Assembly (NCBI RefSeq): GCF_012911875.1
Contig: NZ_JAAXKZ010000007.1
Coordinates: 28,079-92,078 of the forward strand
Direction: 5' to 3'
DNA length: 64,000 bases
Source of the DNA: Pseudonocardia bannensis
GTDB lineage: Bacteria; Actinomycetota; Actinomycetes; Mycobacteriales; Pseudonocardiaceae
This document shows positions 1 to 7,563 of the stretch, one piece after another; position 1 is the stretch's first letter; each line of letters begins with the position of its first letter. The notes beneath the pieces are model-generated. The model worked only from the letters and a program-made list of their open reading frames with translations, searched no databases and was not told the DNA's origin. Made by a program: the position numbers and the translations under genes.

Positions 1-2
1 TC

Positions 3-329
3 GATCTCACCGAGTTCGACTCCCGGGTGCAGGCCGTGTGGGCGGCCAAGACCCGCGGCGAGCTCGCCGGGCCGGCGGCCGACCTGCCGGCGCCGACCCC
101 GGCCAAAGGTCGCGGGACCGTGTTCTCCGCGACCGGTGGCGGCACCGCGATGCGGGTGCTCAGCATCGTCTTCGGCAGCATCGCCGCGGTCAACCTCGTC
201 ATCTGGGGCCTGCTCGTGCTGACCACGGGCGAGTGGATCCACCCGTGGTGGGTCTGGGTGGCCGCCCCGCCGGCAGCGGTGCTGCTCCTGCTGTACTTCT
301 CCGGCATCGGCCGGCCGGACGACCGCTGA
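3..329 (+). CDS. DUF1707 (SHOCT-like) membrane protein, 5' end missing
   Basis: The reading frame is open from the first bases of the window, so the gene starts upstream. The visible N-terminal part (LTEFDSRVQAVW, then KTRGELAG and AADLPAP) is the end of a DUF1707 domain, a short helical module usually found at the N-terminus of actinobacterial membrane proteins. A linker and two hydrophobic segments follow (about window residues 50-72 and 78-100), and the protein ends just after the second. Function is unknown in the family. An internal GTG at 27 could be mistaken for a start, but the domain clearly extends upstream of it. Confidence 0.75.
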   Translation, partial: DLTEFDSRVQAVWAAKTRGELAGPAADLPAPTPAKGRGTVFSATGGGTAMRVLSIVFGSIAAVNLVIWGLLVLTTGEWIHPWWVWVAAPPAAVLLLLYFSGIGRPDDR

Positions 330-369
330 GCCGACATCCCATCCCGTCCGCCACTCCCGGAGTCCGCCC

Positions 370-1179
370 GTGCCCTTCGCCGTGACCCCCGACGGCACCC
401 GCCTGTACTTCGAGGAGATCGGGGAGGGTGAGCCGCTGCTGCTGGTCAGCGGGCAGGGGCTGGACCACGGGTTCTGGGACCCGATCCGCGACGGGTTCGC
501 GGCGGCGCACCGGGTGGTCGTCTACGACCACCGCGGCACCGGCCGCAGCGACGTCCCGCACGACCCGCCCTACACGACCCGCGGCATGGCCGCCGACGCC
601 GTCGCCGTGCTCGATCATCTGGGCATCCCACGGGCGCACGTCTACGGGCACTCGATGGGTGGGCGGATCGCGCAGTGGCTGGGCATCGACCACGGCGACC
701 GGCTGGGCGGGCTGGTGCTCGGCGGGACGACCCCGGGCAAGGCGCACGGCGTGCGGCGGCCGGCCGCGGTGACCGCGGCGTTCGTCCGCCCGCCCCGGGA
801 CGAGGAGGATGCGCTCGCCAAGTGGGGGCCGCTGTTCTTCACGTCGGAATGGGCGGCGGCGCACGCCGACCTGGTGCGGGCGCTCTTCGTGGACAACCCG
901 CTCTCGGCGTCGGCGCGCAGGCTGCACTACGGCGCGAGCGAGGGCCACGACTCGTGGGCGGAGCTGCCACGGATCGGCGTCCCGACGCTGGTCCTGCACG
1001 GCGACGAGGACGTCCTCAACCTGCCGGGCAACGCCGAACTGCTGGCCGGTCGCATCCCGGGCGCCGAACTGCGGATGCTGCCCGGGGCCGGGCACGGCTA
1101 CCCGTTCGAGTTCGAGGCCGAGGCGACCCGCGTCGTGCTGGACTTCCTGAGCAGGCACCGCCTGGACCGCGCCGGCTGA
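370..1179 (+). CDS. alpha/beta-fold hydrolase
   Basis: A complete 269-residue single-domain alpha/beta hydrolase with no signal peptide, so cytoplasmic. The nucleophile elbow is GHSMGG (Ser95). The acid is in LHGDED (Asp214) and the catalytic His in GAGHGY (His242), all in canonical order and spacing. The SGQG segment near residue 27 replaces the usual HGxG oxyanion motif. The closest described families are 3-oxoadipate enol-lactonase-like and general esterase-like hydrolases, but substrate cannot be read from sequence. It begins 40 bases after the DUF1707 gene and converges on the TetR gene, ending 18 bases from it. Confidence 0.85.
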   Translation: MPFAVTPDGTRLYFEEIGEGEPLLLVSGQGLDHGFWDPIRDGFAAAHRVVVYDHRGTGRSDVPHDPPYTTRGMAADAVAVLDHLGIPRAHVYGHSMGGRIAQWLGIDHGDRLGGLVLGGTTPGKAHGVRRPAAVTAAFVRPPRDEEDALAKWGPLFFTSEWAAAHADLVRALFVDNPLSASARRLHYGASEGHDSWAELPRIGVPTLVLHGDEDVLNLPGNAELLAGRIPGAELRMLPGAGHGYPFEFEAEATRVVLDFLSRHRLDRAG

Positions 1180-1197
1180 GCCGGGGCCCTCCGGCGC

Positions 1198-1794
1198 TCA
1201 CCCGCGCAGCTCACCGGCCCCGGCGATCATGCGGAGGGCCTGGGCCAGGTCACGCCCGGACGGGGCGGTCCCCGGGTCGACCAGCCACTGGACCATGACC
1301 CCGGTGAGCAGCGCCTGGTAGACGGCGCCGAGGACCCGGGTCCGTTCGTCGTCGTCGCCGCTGGTGTGGAACGTCAGCGCCAGCTCCTCGCGGGCGATGT
1401 CCTGGGCCTCGGCCAGCACCTTGCGCATCTCGGGGATCCGCCCGACCTGCGCGATGCCCTCTACGGCGATGGACCACAGCCGGTGGTGCGTCGCGTACAG
1501 GTCGATGACCCGCGTCCACGTCCGCTCGAACCGTTCCATCGGGCCGTCGGCCGGATCGGGATCGACGGTCAGGGCCCGTTCGAGCTCCTCGCCCCACTCG
1601 GCGGTCGCCTGCACCAGCGCTTCGGTGAGCAGGGCTTCCTTGGATCCGAAGTGGTAACCGATGGAGGCCAGGTTGGTCTTCGAGGCGGCGACGATGTCGC
1701 GGGCGGTCGTGCGTCCGAACCCCTTGTCGTACAAGCACTCCTTGGCGCCGGCCAGCAGGTCCTCGCGATGCCCCATGTGATCGACTCTAGACAT
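1198..1794 (-). CDS. TetR/AcrR family transcriptional regulator
   Basis: 198 residues with an N-terminal TetR helix-turn-helix at about residues 8-55: GFGRTTARDIV, then ASKTNLASIGYHF and GSKEALL. The remainder is an all-helical ligand-binding domain. The gene is divergent from the flavin-dependent monooxygenase at 1972 with 177 bases between them, the usual layout for a local repressor of the neighbouring enzyme, so control of that gene is inferred. A second in-frame ATG seven codons in (position 1776) is an equally plausible start. No clear palindromic operator was found between the two genes by eye. Confidence 0.88.
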   Translation of the reverse strand: MSRVDHMGHREDLLAGAKECLYDKGFGRTTARDIVAASKTNLASIGYHFGSKEALLTEALVQATAEWGEELERALTVDPDPADGPMERFERTWTRVIDLYATHHRLWSIAVEGIAQVGRIPEMRKVLAEAQDIAREELALTFHTSGDDDERTRVLGAVYQALLTGVMVQWLVDPGTAPSGRDLAQALRMIAGAGELRG

Positions 1795-1971
1795 CCGTCC
1801 CAGACGGCCGTCCGGCGGCCGCGTGTCCGTTGTGGACGATCGGGCGGCCGGCCGGTGTCAACTTTCCGCACACTCCGTGCGCCGTGATGCACGTCATGAT
1901 CGGGGCACTGGCGGCGGGCCCACGTGCGCCGCACGCCCATCGACGATCAGCGACGAGCCAGGAGCACCACC

Positions 1972-3144
1972 ATGAGCAGACTGCGGTTCGGCACCTTCCT
2001 CGCCCCCTTCCATGCCGCCGGGCAGAACCCCACCCTGGCGATGCAACGCGATCTCGAGCTGGTCGAGCACCTGGACCGGCTGGGGTACGACGAGGCCTGG
2101 ATCGGTGAGCACCACTCGGCCGGCAGCGAGATCATCGCCTCGCCGGAGATCTTCATCGCGGCCGCCGCCGAGCGGACCCGCCACATCAAGCTCGGCACCG
2201 GCGTCACGTCGATCAGCTACCACAACCCCCTGTGGGTCGCCGATCGCATGGTCATGCTCGACCACCTCACCCGCGGCCGCGCGATGCTCGGCGTCGGCCC
2301 GGGCTCGCTGCCCACCGACTCGGCGATGATCGGGCTGAACCCGACCGACACCCGCGAGCTGCTGCCCGAGAACCTCGACATCATCATGCGGTTGCTGCGC
2401 GGTGAGGTCGTCACCCAGCAGACCCGCACGCACAACCTCGTCGAGGCCCAGCTGCAGCTGCGCCCCTACAGCGACCCGTGCTTCGACATCGCCGTCGCCG
2501 CGGTCGCCTCGCCGACCGGACCGCGACTGGCCGGCCAGCACGGCACCGGCCTCCTGTCGATCGGCGCGACCCTGACCCAGGACGGGTTCGACGCGCTGGC
2601 CCACCACTGGGGCGTCGTCGAGGAGCGGGCCGCGCACCACGGGCAGCCGAAGCCCGACCGGTCCGGGTGGCGCCTGGTCGGGCTCATGCACATCGCCGAG
2701 ACCCGCGAGCAGGCCTACCGGGATGTCGAGTTCGGCATCGAGCAGTGGTTCAACTACTTCCAGAAGGTCGCCGCGTTCCCGCAGATGGCGGTCCAGGGCG
2801 GCAACCTCAAGGAGATGATCGACTTCGTCAACGAGGCCGGCATCGGCGCGATCGGCACCGTCGAGGACGCCCGGGCGCAGGTGCAGAAGCTCGTCGACCA
2901 GTCCAACGGCGGCTTCGGGGCGATGCTGCTCATGGGTCACGACTGGGCCAACCCGGAGGCCACCAAGCGCTCCTACGAGCTCATCGCCCAGCAGGTGTTC
3001 CCGCACTTCCAGGGCCAGGCGGAGGGGACGTTGGCGGCGAAGAAGCGGGCCAGCGACACCCGGGAGGCGCACGCCGAGACGCAGAACACCGCGGTGGCGC
3101 TGATGACCGAGCGGTACCAGCAGGAGCTCGCGAACAAGGGCTGA
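1972..3144 (+). CDS. LLM-class flavin-dependent oxidoreductase, limonene 1,2-monooxygenase-like
   Basis: 390 residues of the bacterial luciferase-like monooxygenase fold. Seen in sequence: RFGTFLAPFH at the start, EHLDRLGYDEAWIGEHH, a GTGV strand, and DHLTRGRAMLGVGPGSLP, all typical of the luciferase TIM barrel. The length and N-terminal motifs resemble Rhodococcus limonene 1,2-monooxygenase (about 390 residues), so a flavin-dependent, two-component monooxygenase acting on a small hydrophobic substrate is likely, but the substrate is not proven. No flavin reductase is next to it. The ATG at 1972 has an AGGAG ribosome site 7 bases upstream; a longer in-frame ORF from 1924 lacks this and matches nothing. 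The gene is divergent from the TetR gene and ends at a strong hairpin. Confidence 0.85.
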   Translation: MSRLRFGTFLAPFHAAGQNPTLAMQRDLELVEHLDRLGYDEAWIGEHHSAGSEIIASPEIFIAAAAERTRHIKLGTGVTSISYHNPLWVADRMVMLDHLTRGRAMLGVGPGSLPTDSAMIGLNPTDTRELLPENLDIIMRLLRGEVVTQQTRTHNLVEAQLQLRPYSDPCFDIAVAAVASPTGPRLAGQHGTGLLSIGATLTQDGFDALAHHWGVVEERAAHHGQPKPDRSGWRLVGLMHIAETREQAYRDVEFGIEQWFNYFQKVAAFPQMAVQGGNLKEMIDFVNEAGIGAIGTVEDARAQVQKLVDQSNGGFGAMLLMGHDWANPEATKRSYELIAQQVFPHFQGQAEGTLAAKKRASDTREAHAETQNTAVALMTERYQQELANKG

Positions 3145-3160
3145 CCCGCCGCAGCGGTCC

Positions 3161-3192
3161 CGGTGGCCCCGACGTGTGCGTCGGGGCCACCG
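3161..3192 (+). terminator. rho-independent-type terminator hairpin
   Basis: A perfect 13-base inverted repeat (3161-3173 and 3180-3192, GGTGGCCCCGAC-type arms) with a 6-base loop, starting 17 bases after the monooxygenase stop. No T-tract follows, which is common in actinobacteria. Confidence 0.7.
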
Positions 3193-3221
3193 GCCGCGGG
3201 CCCGCTCCGGCCCGGGCGCCC

Positions 3222-3227
3222 TAGGCT
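3222..3227 (+). promoter_or_regulatory. -10 element TAGGCT of a leaderless promoter
   Basis: TAGGCT ends 7 bases before the GTG of the MarR stump at 3234, so transcription would begin at or next to the start codon. The same element and spacing recur before several purine genes in this window. Confidence 0.45.
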
Positions 3228-3233
3228 CACGGG

Positions 3234-3452
3234 GTGACCGGGCAGGCGCGACCGGACCTCACGGTGGACGGGCAGCTGTGCTTCGCCCTCTATGCCGCTT
3301 CACGCGCCATGACGGGCCGATACCGTCCGTTGCTGGACGAGCTCACCGGCCTGCGCGACACGCTGCACGGACTGGCCGACCGGCGGCGGTCTGCGGACGT
3401 CGTCGAACCGGGGCGGGGCGTGGTCGAGCCGGGCGGTCGCGGTCACTCCTGA
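3234..3452 (+). pseudogene. OhrR/MarR-family regulator, N-terminal fragment
   Basis: The first roughly 38 residues (LTVDGQLCFALYAASRAM, then YRPLLDEL) are the conserved N-terminus of OhrR-type MarR regulators, including the Cys that senses peroxide in that family. After LLDEL the family should continue into the winged helix (typically GLTYPQYLVML), but here the sequence turns into unrelated Arg/Gly-rich residues and stops at 72 residues. The DNA-binding and dimer regions are missing, so this is a truncated remnant. No ohr-type peroxidase is nearby. Confidence 0.7.
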
Positions 3453-3474
3453 GCGGCAGACCTCGCGGCGGACC

Positions 3475-4071
3475 TCATGCAGGGCCGAGCGTGTCGTCGG
3501 GGCGGGTACCGTCGACCGACTCCAGCCACGCGGCGGCCCGGTGCGCGAGCAGGGACAGCACCCGGTTCGCGGGTGTTCGGCTGCCGGGGCGGCGGTGGTG
3601 CGTCGAGAACACACCGAGCGGACGACGACCGGACGAGCCGATCAACGGGATGGGCCGGACGGCGCGCACGCCCGCATCCAGCATGATCGCCCCGGCGGGG
3701 ATGCCGCGGAAGACCGAGCTCTGTTCGACGTCCCGGACGACGACCCGTCTGGTGCGGTTCATCGCGATGCCACACGCGGATCCCTCGTCGGCGACGAGGT
3801 CGAAGAACTCCAGGAGCGGTCGTTCGAACCCCCGCTGCGCGATGACCCGCAGCTCGTCGCCGTCCAGTTCGAGCAGCAGGCGGGTCGGTGTCAGCGCGTG
3901 CGTCACCACGTCGGCCACCAGTTCCCCACGTCAAGAGCCTGGTTCCCCGGCCACCAAGGCGGCCTCGCCCACGTCCGGGACATCCCGTGCCCGGCACGCT
4001 TCATGGGTCGCGCGCCGGGCCACCGCAGGCGTCCGTGGGCTGAGCGGCAGGTTCAGCTCCCGAACCACCAT
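3475..4071 (-). pseudogene. RsbW-like ATPase / GAF domain chimera, interrupted by in-frame TGA
   Basis: Reading from 4071, the frame encodes a typical start of a serine-kinase-type HATPase anti-sigma regulator: ELNLPLSPRTPAVARR, CRARDVPDVGEAAL, then VAGE. A TGA follows at 3931-3933. Seven codons on, the same frame resumes with GELVADVVTHALTPTRLLL and ELDGDELRV, the next conserved strand of the ATPase. It then changes directly into a GAF domain: IAQRGFERPLLEFF, SACGIAMNRTRRVVV, AGVRAVRPIPL and GVFSTHHRRP. The GAF part can be read as a 147-residue ORF from a GTG at 3918. Two unrelated domains joined at a shared DELRV-like strand plus a stop codon indicate recombination and decay. Opposite-strand ORFs here are shadows. 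Confidence 0.6.
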
Positions 4072-4420
4072 CGGTGGCCGCTCCCGTACCTGGACGGCGG
4101 CGCCGGCCAGGTCCGCGCAGACCGGCACGCACGGGCTCGCCTGCAGTCCCGCCGCAGGACGCCCGTTACATGGTCCGGGCCGAACAGCGCCAGCCGGACC
4201 CACAGCCACCCGCCCGCGGCGACCAGCGCCGCTGGGAAGATCGTCGCGACCGACGAGGACTCGATGCGGGCCTCCGAGGCGTCGGCCAGCCACCGGCGGC
4301 GGCCGGCCGCGGGTAGCCCTTCCAGGACGAAGCCGGCCCGTGACACCGATCCAACGGGCCCAGGTGCGGGTGCCGGGTGGTGGCTAGCGTGCTCGCTTTC
4401 ACCTGGAAGGGGTCGTCCCG
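4072..4420. other. gap without a supportable gene
   Basis: About 350 bases between the ATPase-GAF remnant and the next plus-strand ORF. A minus-strand frame here contains a short hydrophobic run (IFPAALVAAGGWLWVRLALFG) but has no start context and matches no family I know. It may be further decayed sequence. Confidence 0.4.
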
Positions 4421-4735
4421 ATGACGTCTGAAGGCGACAGGTCTGCGCCGGGGCCGGTGGCCACCATCACCGGGCCGAGCGGTAGCCACCTGCAGGCGGG
4501 GGGATCCGCTTCGGAGGTGATGCTCAAGTTCTGGGACGACTGGGCGACCACGACCTACGAGCGGCAGCGCCGGACCTTCGCCCGGATCGGGGCGGACATG
4601 AGTTGGACCGAGCCGCTCATCGCTCCCGACTTCATCGCGGACCTGGCCCGGTACGACGGCATCGTGTTGGAGAGCCCCCACTACCTGGACAACGAGTACC
4701 TCCTCGCCGACGAGATCCGATCCGCCGGCAGGTGA
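4421..4735 (+). CDS. hypothetical protein, 104 residues
   Basis: An ATG preceded by a good ribosome site (GGAAGGGG, 8 bases upstream) opens a 104-residue ORF. After a low-complexity first 30 residues the protein is well mixed and looks coding: MLKFWDDWATTTYERQ, then ARIGADMSWTEPLIAP, and RYDGIVLESPHYLDNEYLL. No signal peptide or membrane segment is seen. I do not recognise the family. It stops without an obvious domain boundary and may be the N-terminal part of something longer. It sits in the decayed accessory stretch before tRNA-Pro. Confidence 0.5.
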   Translation: MTSEGDRSAPGPVATITGPSGSHLQAGGSASEVMLKFWDDWATTTYERQRRTFARIGADMSWTEPLIAPDFIADLARYDGIVLESPHYLDNEYLLADEIRSAGR

Positions 4736-4853
4736 GAAATCTGGGGGGTTGAGTTCGTGGCGCTCACCGGCTCCTGACCCATCAGGGGTGTCTGATCGGA
4801 ACGCCGCCCGCCCCCGGCCATGACCGACCGGTGCTGGACGGGAGGGCAGCCAC

Positions 4854-5267
4854 GTGGCCGATCGGCCATCCCCGAGCCACGACCATGCCGGAGCAGGTGA
4901 GCGCCCCTTCTGGGTCCGTACCCGCATCGACCACAGCGGCCTCAGTCACGTCACCCTCCTCGCCTACGCGTTGGCGAAGCGACTGGCATCGGAAGAGGTG
5001 GCCCGCCAGTTCAGCGGAACTGCGAAGGCGGTCGCGGCGATCATGGTGGAAACGGTCGAAGCGACGTTGAACATGTGGGAGGAGCCCGGTGCGCTGGTCT
5101 GCCACATCGCCCGCGGCGCCATCGACCCCGCGTGCGGCCGCGACCGGCGCGGCCGCACGCGCCTCGAGCAGGCCGGCGAGCGCGATCCACCGCCGTTCGA
5201 TGGGCTTCTCTCCGGTATCGAGGTCGTACTGGGCCAGGACACGGCGACCGTTCGATTGGCCGTCTAG
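4854..5267 (+). CDS. hypothetical protein, 137 residues
   Basis: A GTG start with GGGAGG 8 bases upstream. The protein has a plausible helical core (HVTLLAYALAKRLASEE, then TAKAVAAIMVETVEATLNMW) and third-position G/C bias consistent with coding. No known motif is evident. It follows the 104-residue ORF by 118 bases on the same strand and converges on the SnoaL-like gene, ending 12 bases from it. A minus-strand ORF within it (4964-5242) is less convincing. Confidence 0.5.
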   Translation: MADRPSPSHDHAGAGERPFWVRTRIDHSGLSHVTLLAYALAKRLASEEVARQFSGTAKAVAAIMVETVEATLNMWEEPGALVCHIARGAIDPACGRDRRGRTRLEQAGERDPPPFDGLLSGIEVVLGQDTATVRLAV

Positions 5268-5279
5268 TTCACCGAAAGG

Positions 5280-5702
5280 CTAGCCGGGGAGATGTCCGAG
5301 CTGTCCCAGAATTGACATGTTGTCCCAGGTCACCCACCATTCCGCGATCTTTCCGTTCTCCATGCGGAAGACCCCGGAGAAGCTGAATTTCGCGTATTTG
5401 TCGGACGGCGGGAACGGGCCCATCCAGCCCCTCTGCGTGCCCTCGTAGGTCGCCCATATGGCGACCATGTCCCCGTCCACGAGGATGTGTTCGAACGTCT
5501 GCTTGTTGTCAGGGAACACCGAGGCGTCGGCCCGCAGGAAGTCCTTGAGCTGATCGAGGTTGGTGACCTCGAACGCCGGCGTCGCCTCGCAGCGGCGCAC
5601 GACGTCCGGCGAGATGATCTCGTCGAGGAGGTCCAGCCGACGCGTGTTCATGGCGCTCTCGAAGCGTCGCATCAGGTCCTTGGTGTCCGCGATGGTGGAC
5701 AT
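5280..5702 (-). CDS. SnoaL-like ester cyclase family protein
   Basis: 140 residues covering one SnoaL-like/NTF2 cone fold: an N-terminal helix (KDLMRRFESAMNTRRLDLLDE), then IISPDVVRR, a central strand VAIWATYEGTQRG, and the closing FRMENGKIAEWWVTWDN. The FRxxxGKIxExW pattern is typical of the ester cyclase/SnoaL group, whose best known members close polyketide rings; most genomic members have unknown substrates. No polyketide genes are near, so a generic small-molecule isomerase or hydrolase role is as likely. The start is the ATG at 5702. Confidence 0.8.
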   Translation of the reverse strand: MSTIADTKDLMRRFESAMNTRRLDLLDEIISPDVVRRCEATPAFEVTNLDQLKDFLRADASVFPDNKQTFEHILVDGDMVAIWATYEGTQRGWMGPFPPSDKYAKFSFSGVFRMENGKIAEWWVTWDNMSILGQLGHLPG

Positions 5703-5859
5703 GATCTGACCTCTCGTCCGTGGACTCCGCCGGGGTTCGAGGCGCCCACCGATCAGGATGGCCGGTGCGCCACGCGAAGGGGCTCGTAGTGGATTTTGAG
5801 CCCGTTACGGCCTGGCACGGCGGCCGGCGGCGCGCTCCCGCTGCTCATCGCATGCAACG
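5703..5859. other. short intergenic region upstream of the SnoaL-like gene
   Basis: No gene is supported here. It separates the SnoaL-like gene from the tRNA terminator. No attachment-site duplicate of the tRNA 3' end was noticed. Confidence 0.4.
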
Positions 5860-5911
5860 ACGAAGGCCCTGGTCCGGCTCTCCCGAGGGAGGCTGTGACC
5901 AGGGCCTTCGT
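5860..5911 (-). terminator. terminator hairpin downstream of tRNA-Pro
   Basis: A perfect 15-base inverted repeat (5860-5874 and 5897-5911, arm sequence ACGAAGGCCCTGGTC) around a 22-base loop. It lies immediately downstream of the minus-strand tRNA and ends 2 bases from its CCA. Confidence 0.85.
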
Positions 5912-5912
5912 G

Positions 5913-5989
<77 letters not shown>

Positions 5990-6024
5990 ATGACCGCCTT
6001 GCTTCCCGGCGGCCGTGGAGAAGT

Positions 6025-6966
6025 CTAGCCGACGTCCGCAGCGGCCGACGCGGGGGTGGTCTTCTGCCCCTGGGACCCGATCGGAGGTGGCACGAGGGTC
6101 AGCAGACTGGCCTCGGGCGGGCACGCGAACCGCACCGGGGCGAACGGCGAGGTGCCCAGGCCGGCCGACACGTGCAGCCAGGTGTGGGCGCCCCACCGGG
6201 ACGCGCCCCGGGCCCGCGAGCGGTCGAGCCCGCAATTGGTGACCAGCGCGCCGATGCCCGGCACCCGCAGCTGCCCGCCGTGGGTGTGTCCGGCGAGCAC
6301 GAGGTCGTAGCCGTCGGCGGCGAACGCGTCGAGTACCCGCGGCTCGGGGGAGTGGGTGAGGCCGAGCCGCAGGTCGGCGTTCGTGCCGGGCCCGCCCGCG
6401 ATCCGGTCGTACCGATCCAGGCTCAGGTGCGGGTCGTCGACACCGGCAGCGGCGACCCGGATCCCGTCGACGTCGAGCGTGACCCGGCTGTGCGTCGCGT
6501 CCTCCCAACCCCGCTCCACGAGCGCCGCCCGCAGGTCGCGCCAGGGCAACGGCTCGCCGTGGATCCGGCGCTCGGTCCGGCGCAGGTAACGCAGCGGGTT
6601 CTTCGGCGTCGGGCCGAAGTAGTCGTTGCTGCCGAACACGAACAGCCCGGGCCGTTCGAGCAGCGGTCCCAGCGCGGCCACCACGTTCGGCACGGCGCGG
6701 GCGTGGGAGAGGTTGTCCCCGGTGTTGACGACGAGGTCGGGCTTCAGCGCGGCCAGCTCGGCCACCCACCTCTGCTTGCTCGCCTGCCCGGGCGTCATGT
6801 GCAGGTCGGAGATGTGCAGGATCCGCAACGGCCGCGAACCCACCGGGAGAACCGGCAGGGTCGCCTCCCGGAGCGTCCAGCGGCGCCGCTCGACGCCGGC
6901 CGCGTACGCGATCGTCGCCACTCCCGTCGTCGTCGCACCCACCACGAACCGAGCCCAGCTGTTCAC
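6025..6966 (-). CDS. metallophosphoesterase (YkoQ/YaeI-like)
   Basis: 313 residues: an N-terminal hydrophobic anchor (about residues 4-24) and then a calcineurin-like phosphoesterase domain. Metal motifs are in order: ILHISDLHM (DxH), VNTGDN (GDx), FGSNDY (GNxx variant with Ser-Asn-Asp), THSPEP and LAGHTHGGQ (GHTH). The family hydrolyses phosphomonoesters or phosphodiesters; several membrane-anchored members act on UDP-2,3-diacylglucosamine-like lipids, but substrate cannot be assigned here. It is divergent from yqeY with 45 bases between starts, and ends 35 bases upstream of tRNA-Pro on the same strand. Confidence 0.88.
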   Translation of the reverse strand: MNSWARFVVGATTTGVATIAYAAGVERRRWTLREATLPVLPVGSRPLRILHISDLHMTPGQASKQRWVAELAALKPDLVVNTGDNLSHARAVPNVVAALGPLLERPGLFVFGSNDYFGPTPKNPLRYLRRTERRIHGEPLPWRDLRAALVERGWEDATHSRVTLDVDGIRVAAAGVDDPHLSLDRYDRIAGGPGTNADLRLGLTHSPEPRVLDAFAADGYDLVLAGHTHGGQLRVPGIGALVTNCGLDRSRARGASRWGAHTWLHVSAGLGTSPFAPVRFACPPEASLLTLVPPPIGSQGQKTTPASAAADVG

Positions 6967-6997
6967 GACTGGAGGGTACGTCGGCGCCGGGGTGGAC

Positions 6998-7003
6998 TAG
7001 CGT
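6998..7003 (+). promoter_or_regulatory. -10 element TAGCGT before yqeY
   Basis: A TANNNT hexamer ending 8 bases before the GTG start at 7012, with no recognisable ribosome site between, suggesting leaderless expression. Confidence 0.4.
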
Positions 7004-7011
7004 TCACGCCC

Positions 7012-7485
7012 GTGAGCGAATTGAAGGACCGGCTCCGCGCCGATCTGACCGCCGCCATGAAGGCGCGCGACGAGCTGGTCAAGGGCACCCTGCGCATGAC
7101 GCTGACCGCCATCGGCAACGCCGAGGTCGCGGGTACCGAGGCTCGCGAGCTCGACGACGCCGAGGTGCTGAAGGTGATCACCAAAGAGGCGAAGAAGCGG
7201 GCCGAGTCGGCCGAGGCCTTCGCCGCCGCCGGCCGCGAGGAGCTCGCCGCGCAGGAGCGCGCCGAGGGCGAGGTGCTGGCCCGCTACCTGCCCGCGCAGC
7301 TCTCCGACGGCGAACTCGCCGAACTGGCCCGTCAGGCCGTCACCGACGTCGCGGCGGAGACCGGGGAGCAGCCCGGTCCGCGACAGATGGGTCAGGTCAT
7401 GAAGCGCGCGAACGCCGCCGTGGCCGGTCGCGCCGACGGCGGCCGGGTCGCGGCTGCGGTGAAGGCACTGCTCCAGCCCAGCTGA
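7012..7485 (+). CDS. GatB/YqeY domain protein
   Basis: 157 residues matching the stand-alone YqeY fold, which is homologous to the C-terminal tRNA-interacting domain of amidotransferase subunit GatB. Seen: LKDRLRADLTAAMKARD at the N-terminus, TLRMTLTAIGNAE, the RYLPAQLSDGEL turn and MGQVMKRANAAVAGRADGG near the end. The cellular role is not settled. The GTG at 7012 begins exactly at the family N-terminus; the much longer ORF in the same frame from 6172 is antisense to the phosphoesterase and is not real. It converges on topA across a shared hairpin. Confidence 0.88.
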   Translation: MSELKDRLRADLTAAMKARDELVKGTLRMTLTAIGNAEVAGTEARELDDAEVLKVITKEAKKRAESAEAFAAAGREELAAQERAEGEVLARYLPAQLSDGELAELARQAVTDVAAETGEQPGPRQMGQVMKRANAAVAGRADGGRVAAAVKALLQPS

Positions 7486-7493
7486 CCCGGCAA

Positions 7494-7547
7494 TGCAGGA
7501 AGGGCCGCTTCCAGGCCATGAGATGGCGTGAAAGCGGCCCTCCTGCA
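7494..7547. terminator. bidirectional terminator between yqeY and topA
   Basis: Arms at 7494-7510 and 7532-7547 pair over 16 bases (TGCAGGA and GGGCCGCTT blocks, one bulged A), separating two convergent genes. Confidence 0.75.
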
Positions 7548-7563
7548 ACGGTGGCGGCCCGCG

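Noticed and set aside
1795..1971. Operator palindrome for the TetR regulator
   Set aside because: The best candidate (near 1886-1897) pairs at only 8 of 12 positions, which is not convincing.
3541..4431. 296-codon plus-strand ORF over the ATPase-GAF remnant
   Set aside because: It is the antisense of recognisable domain sequence and lacks any family motif.
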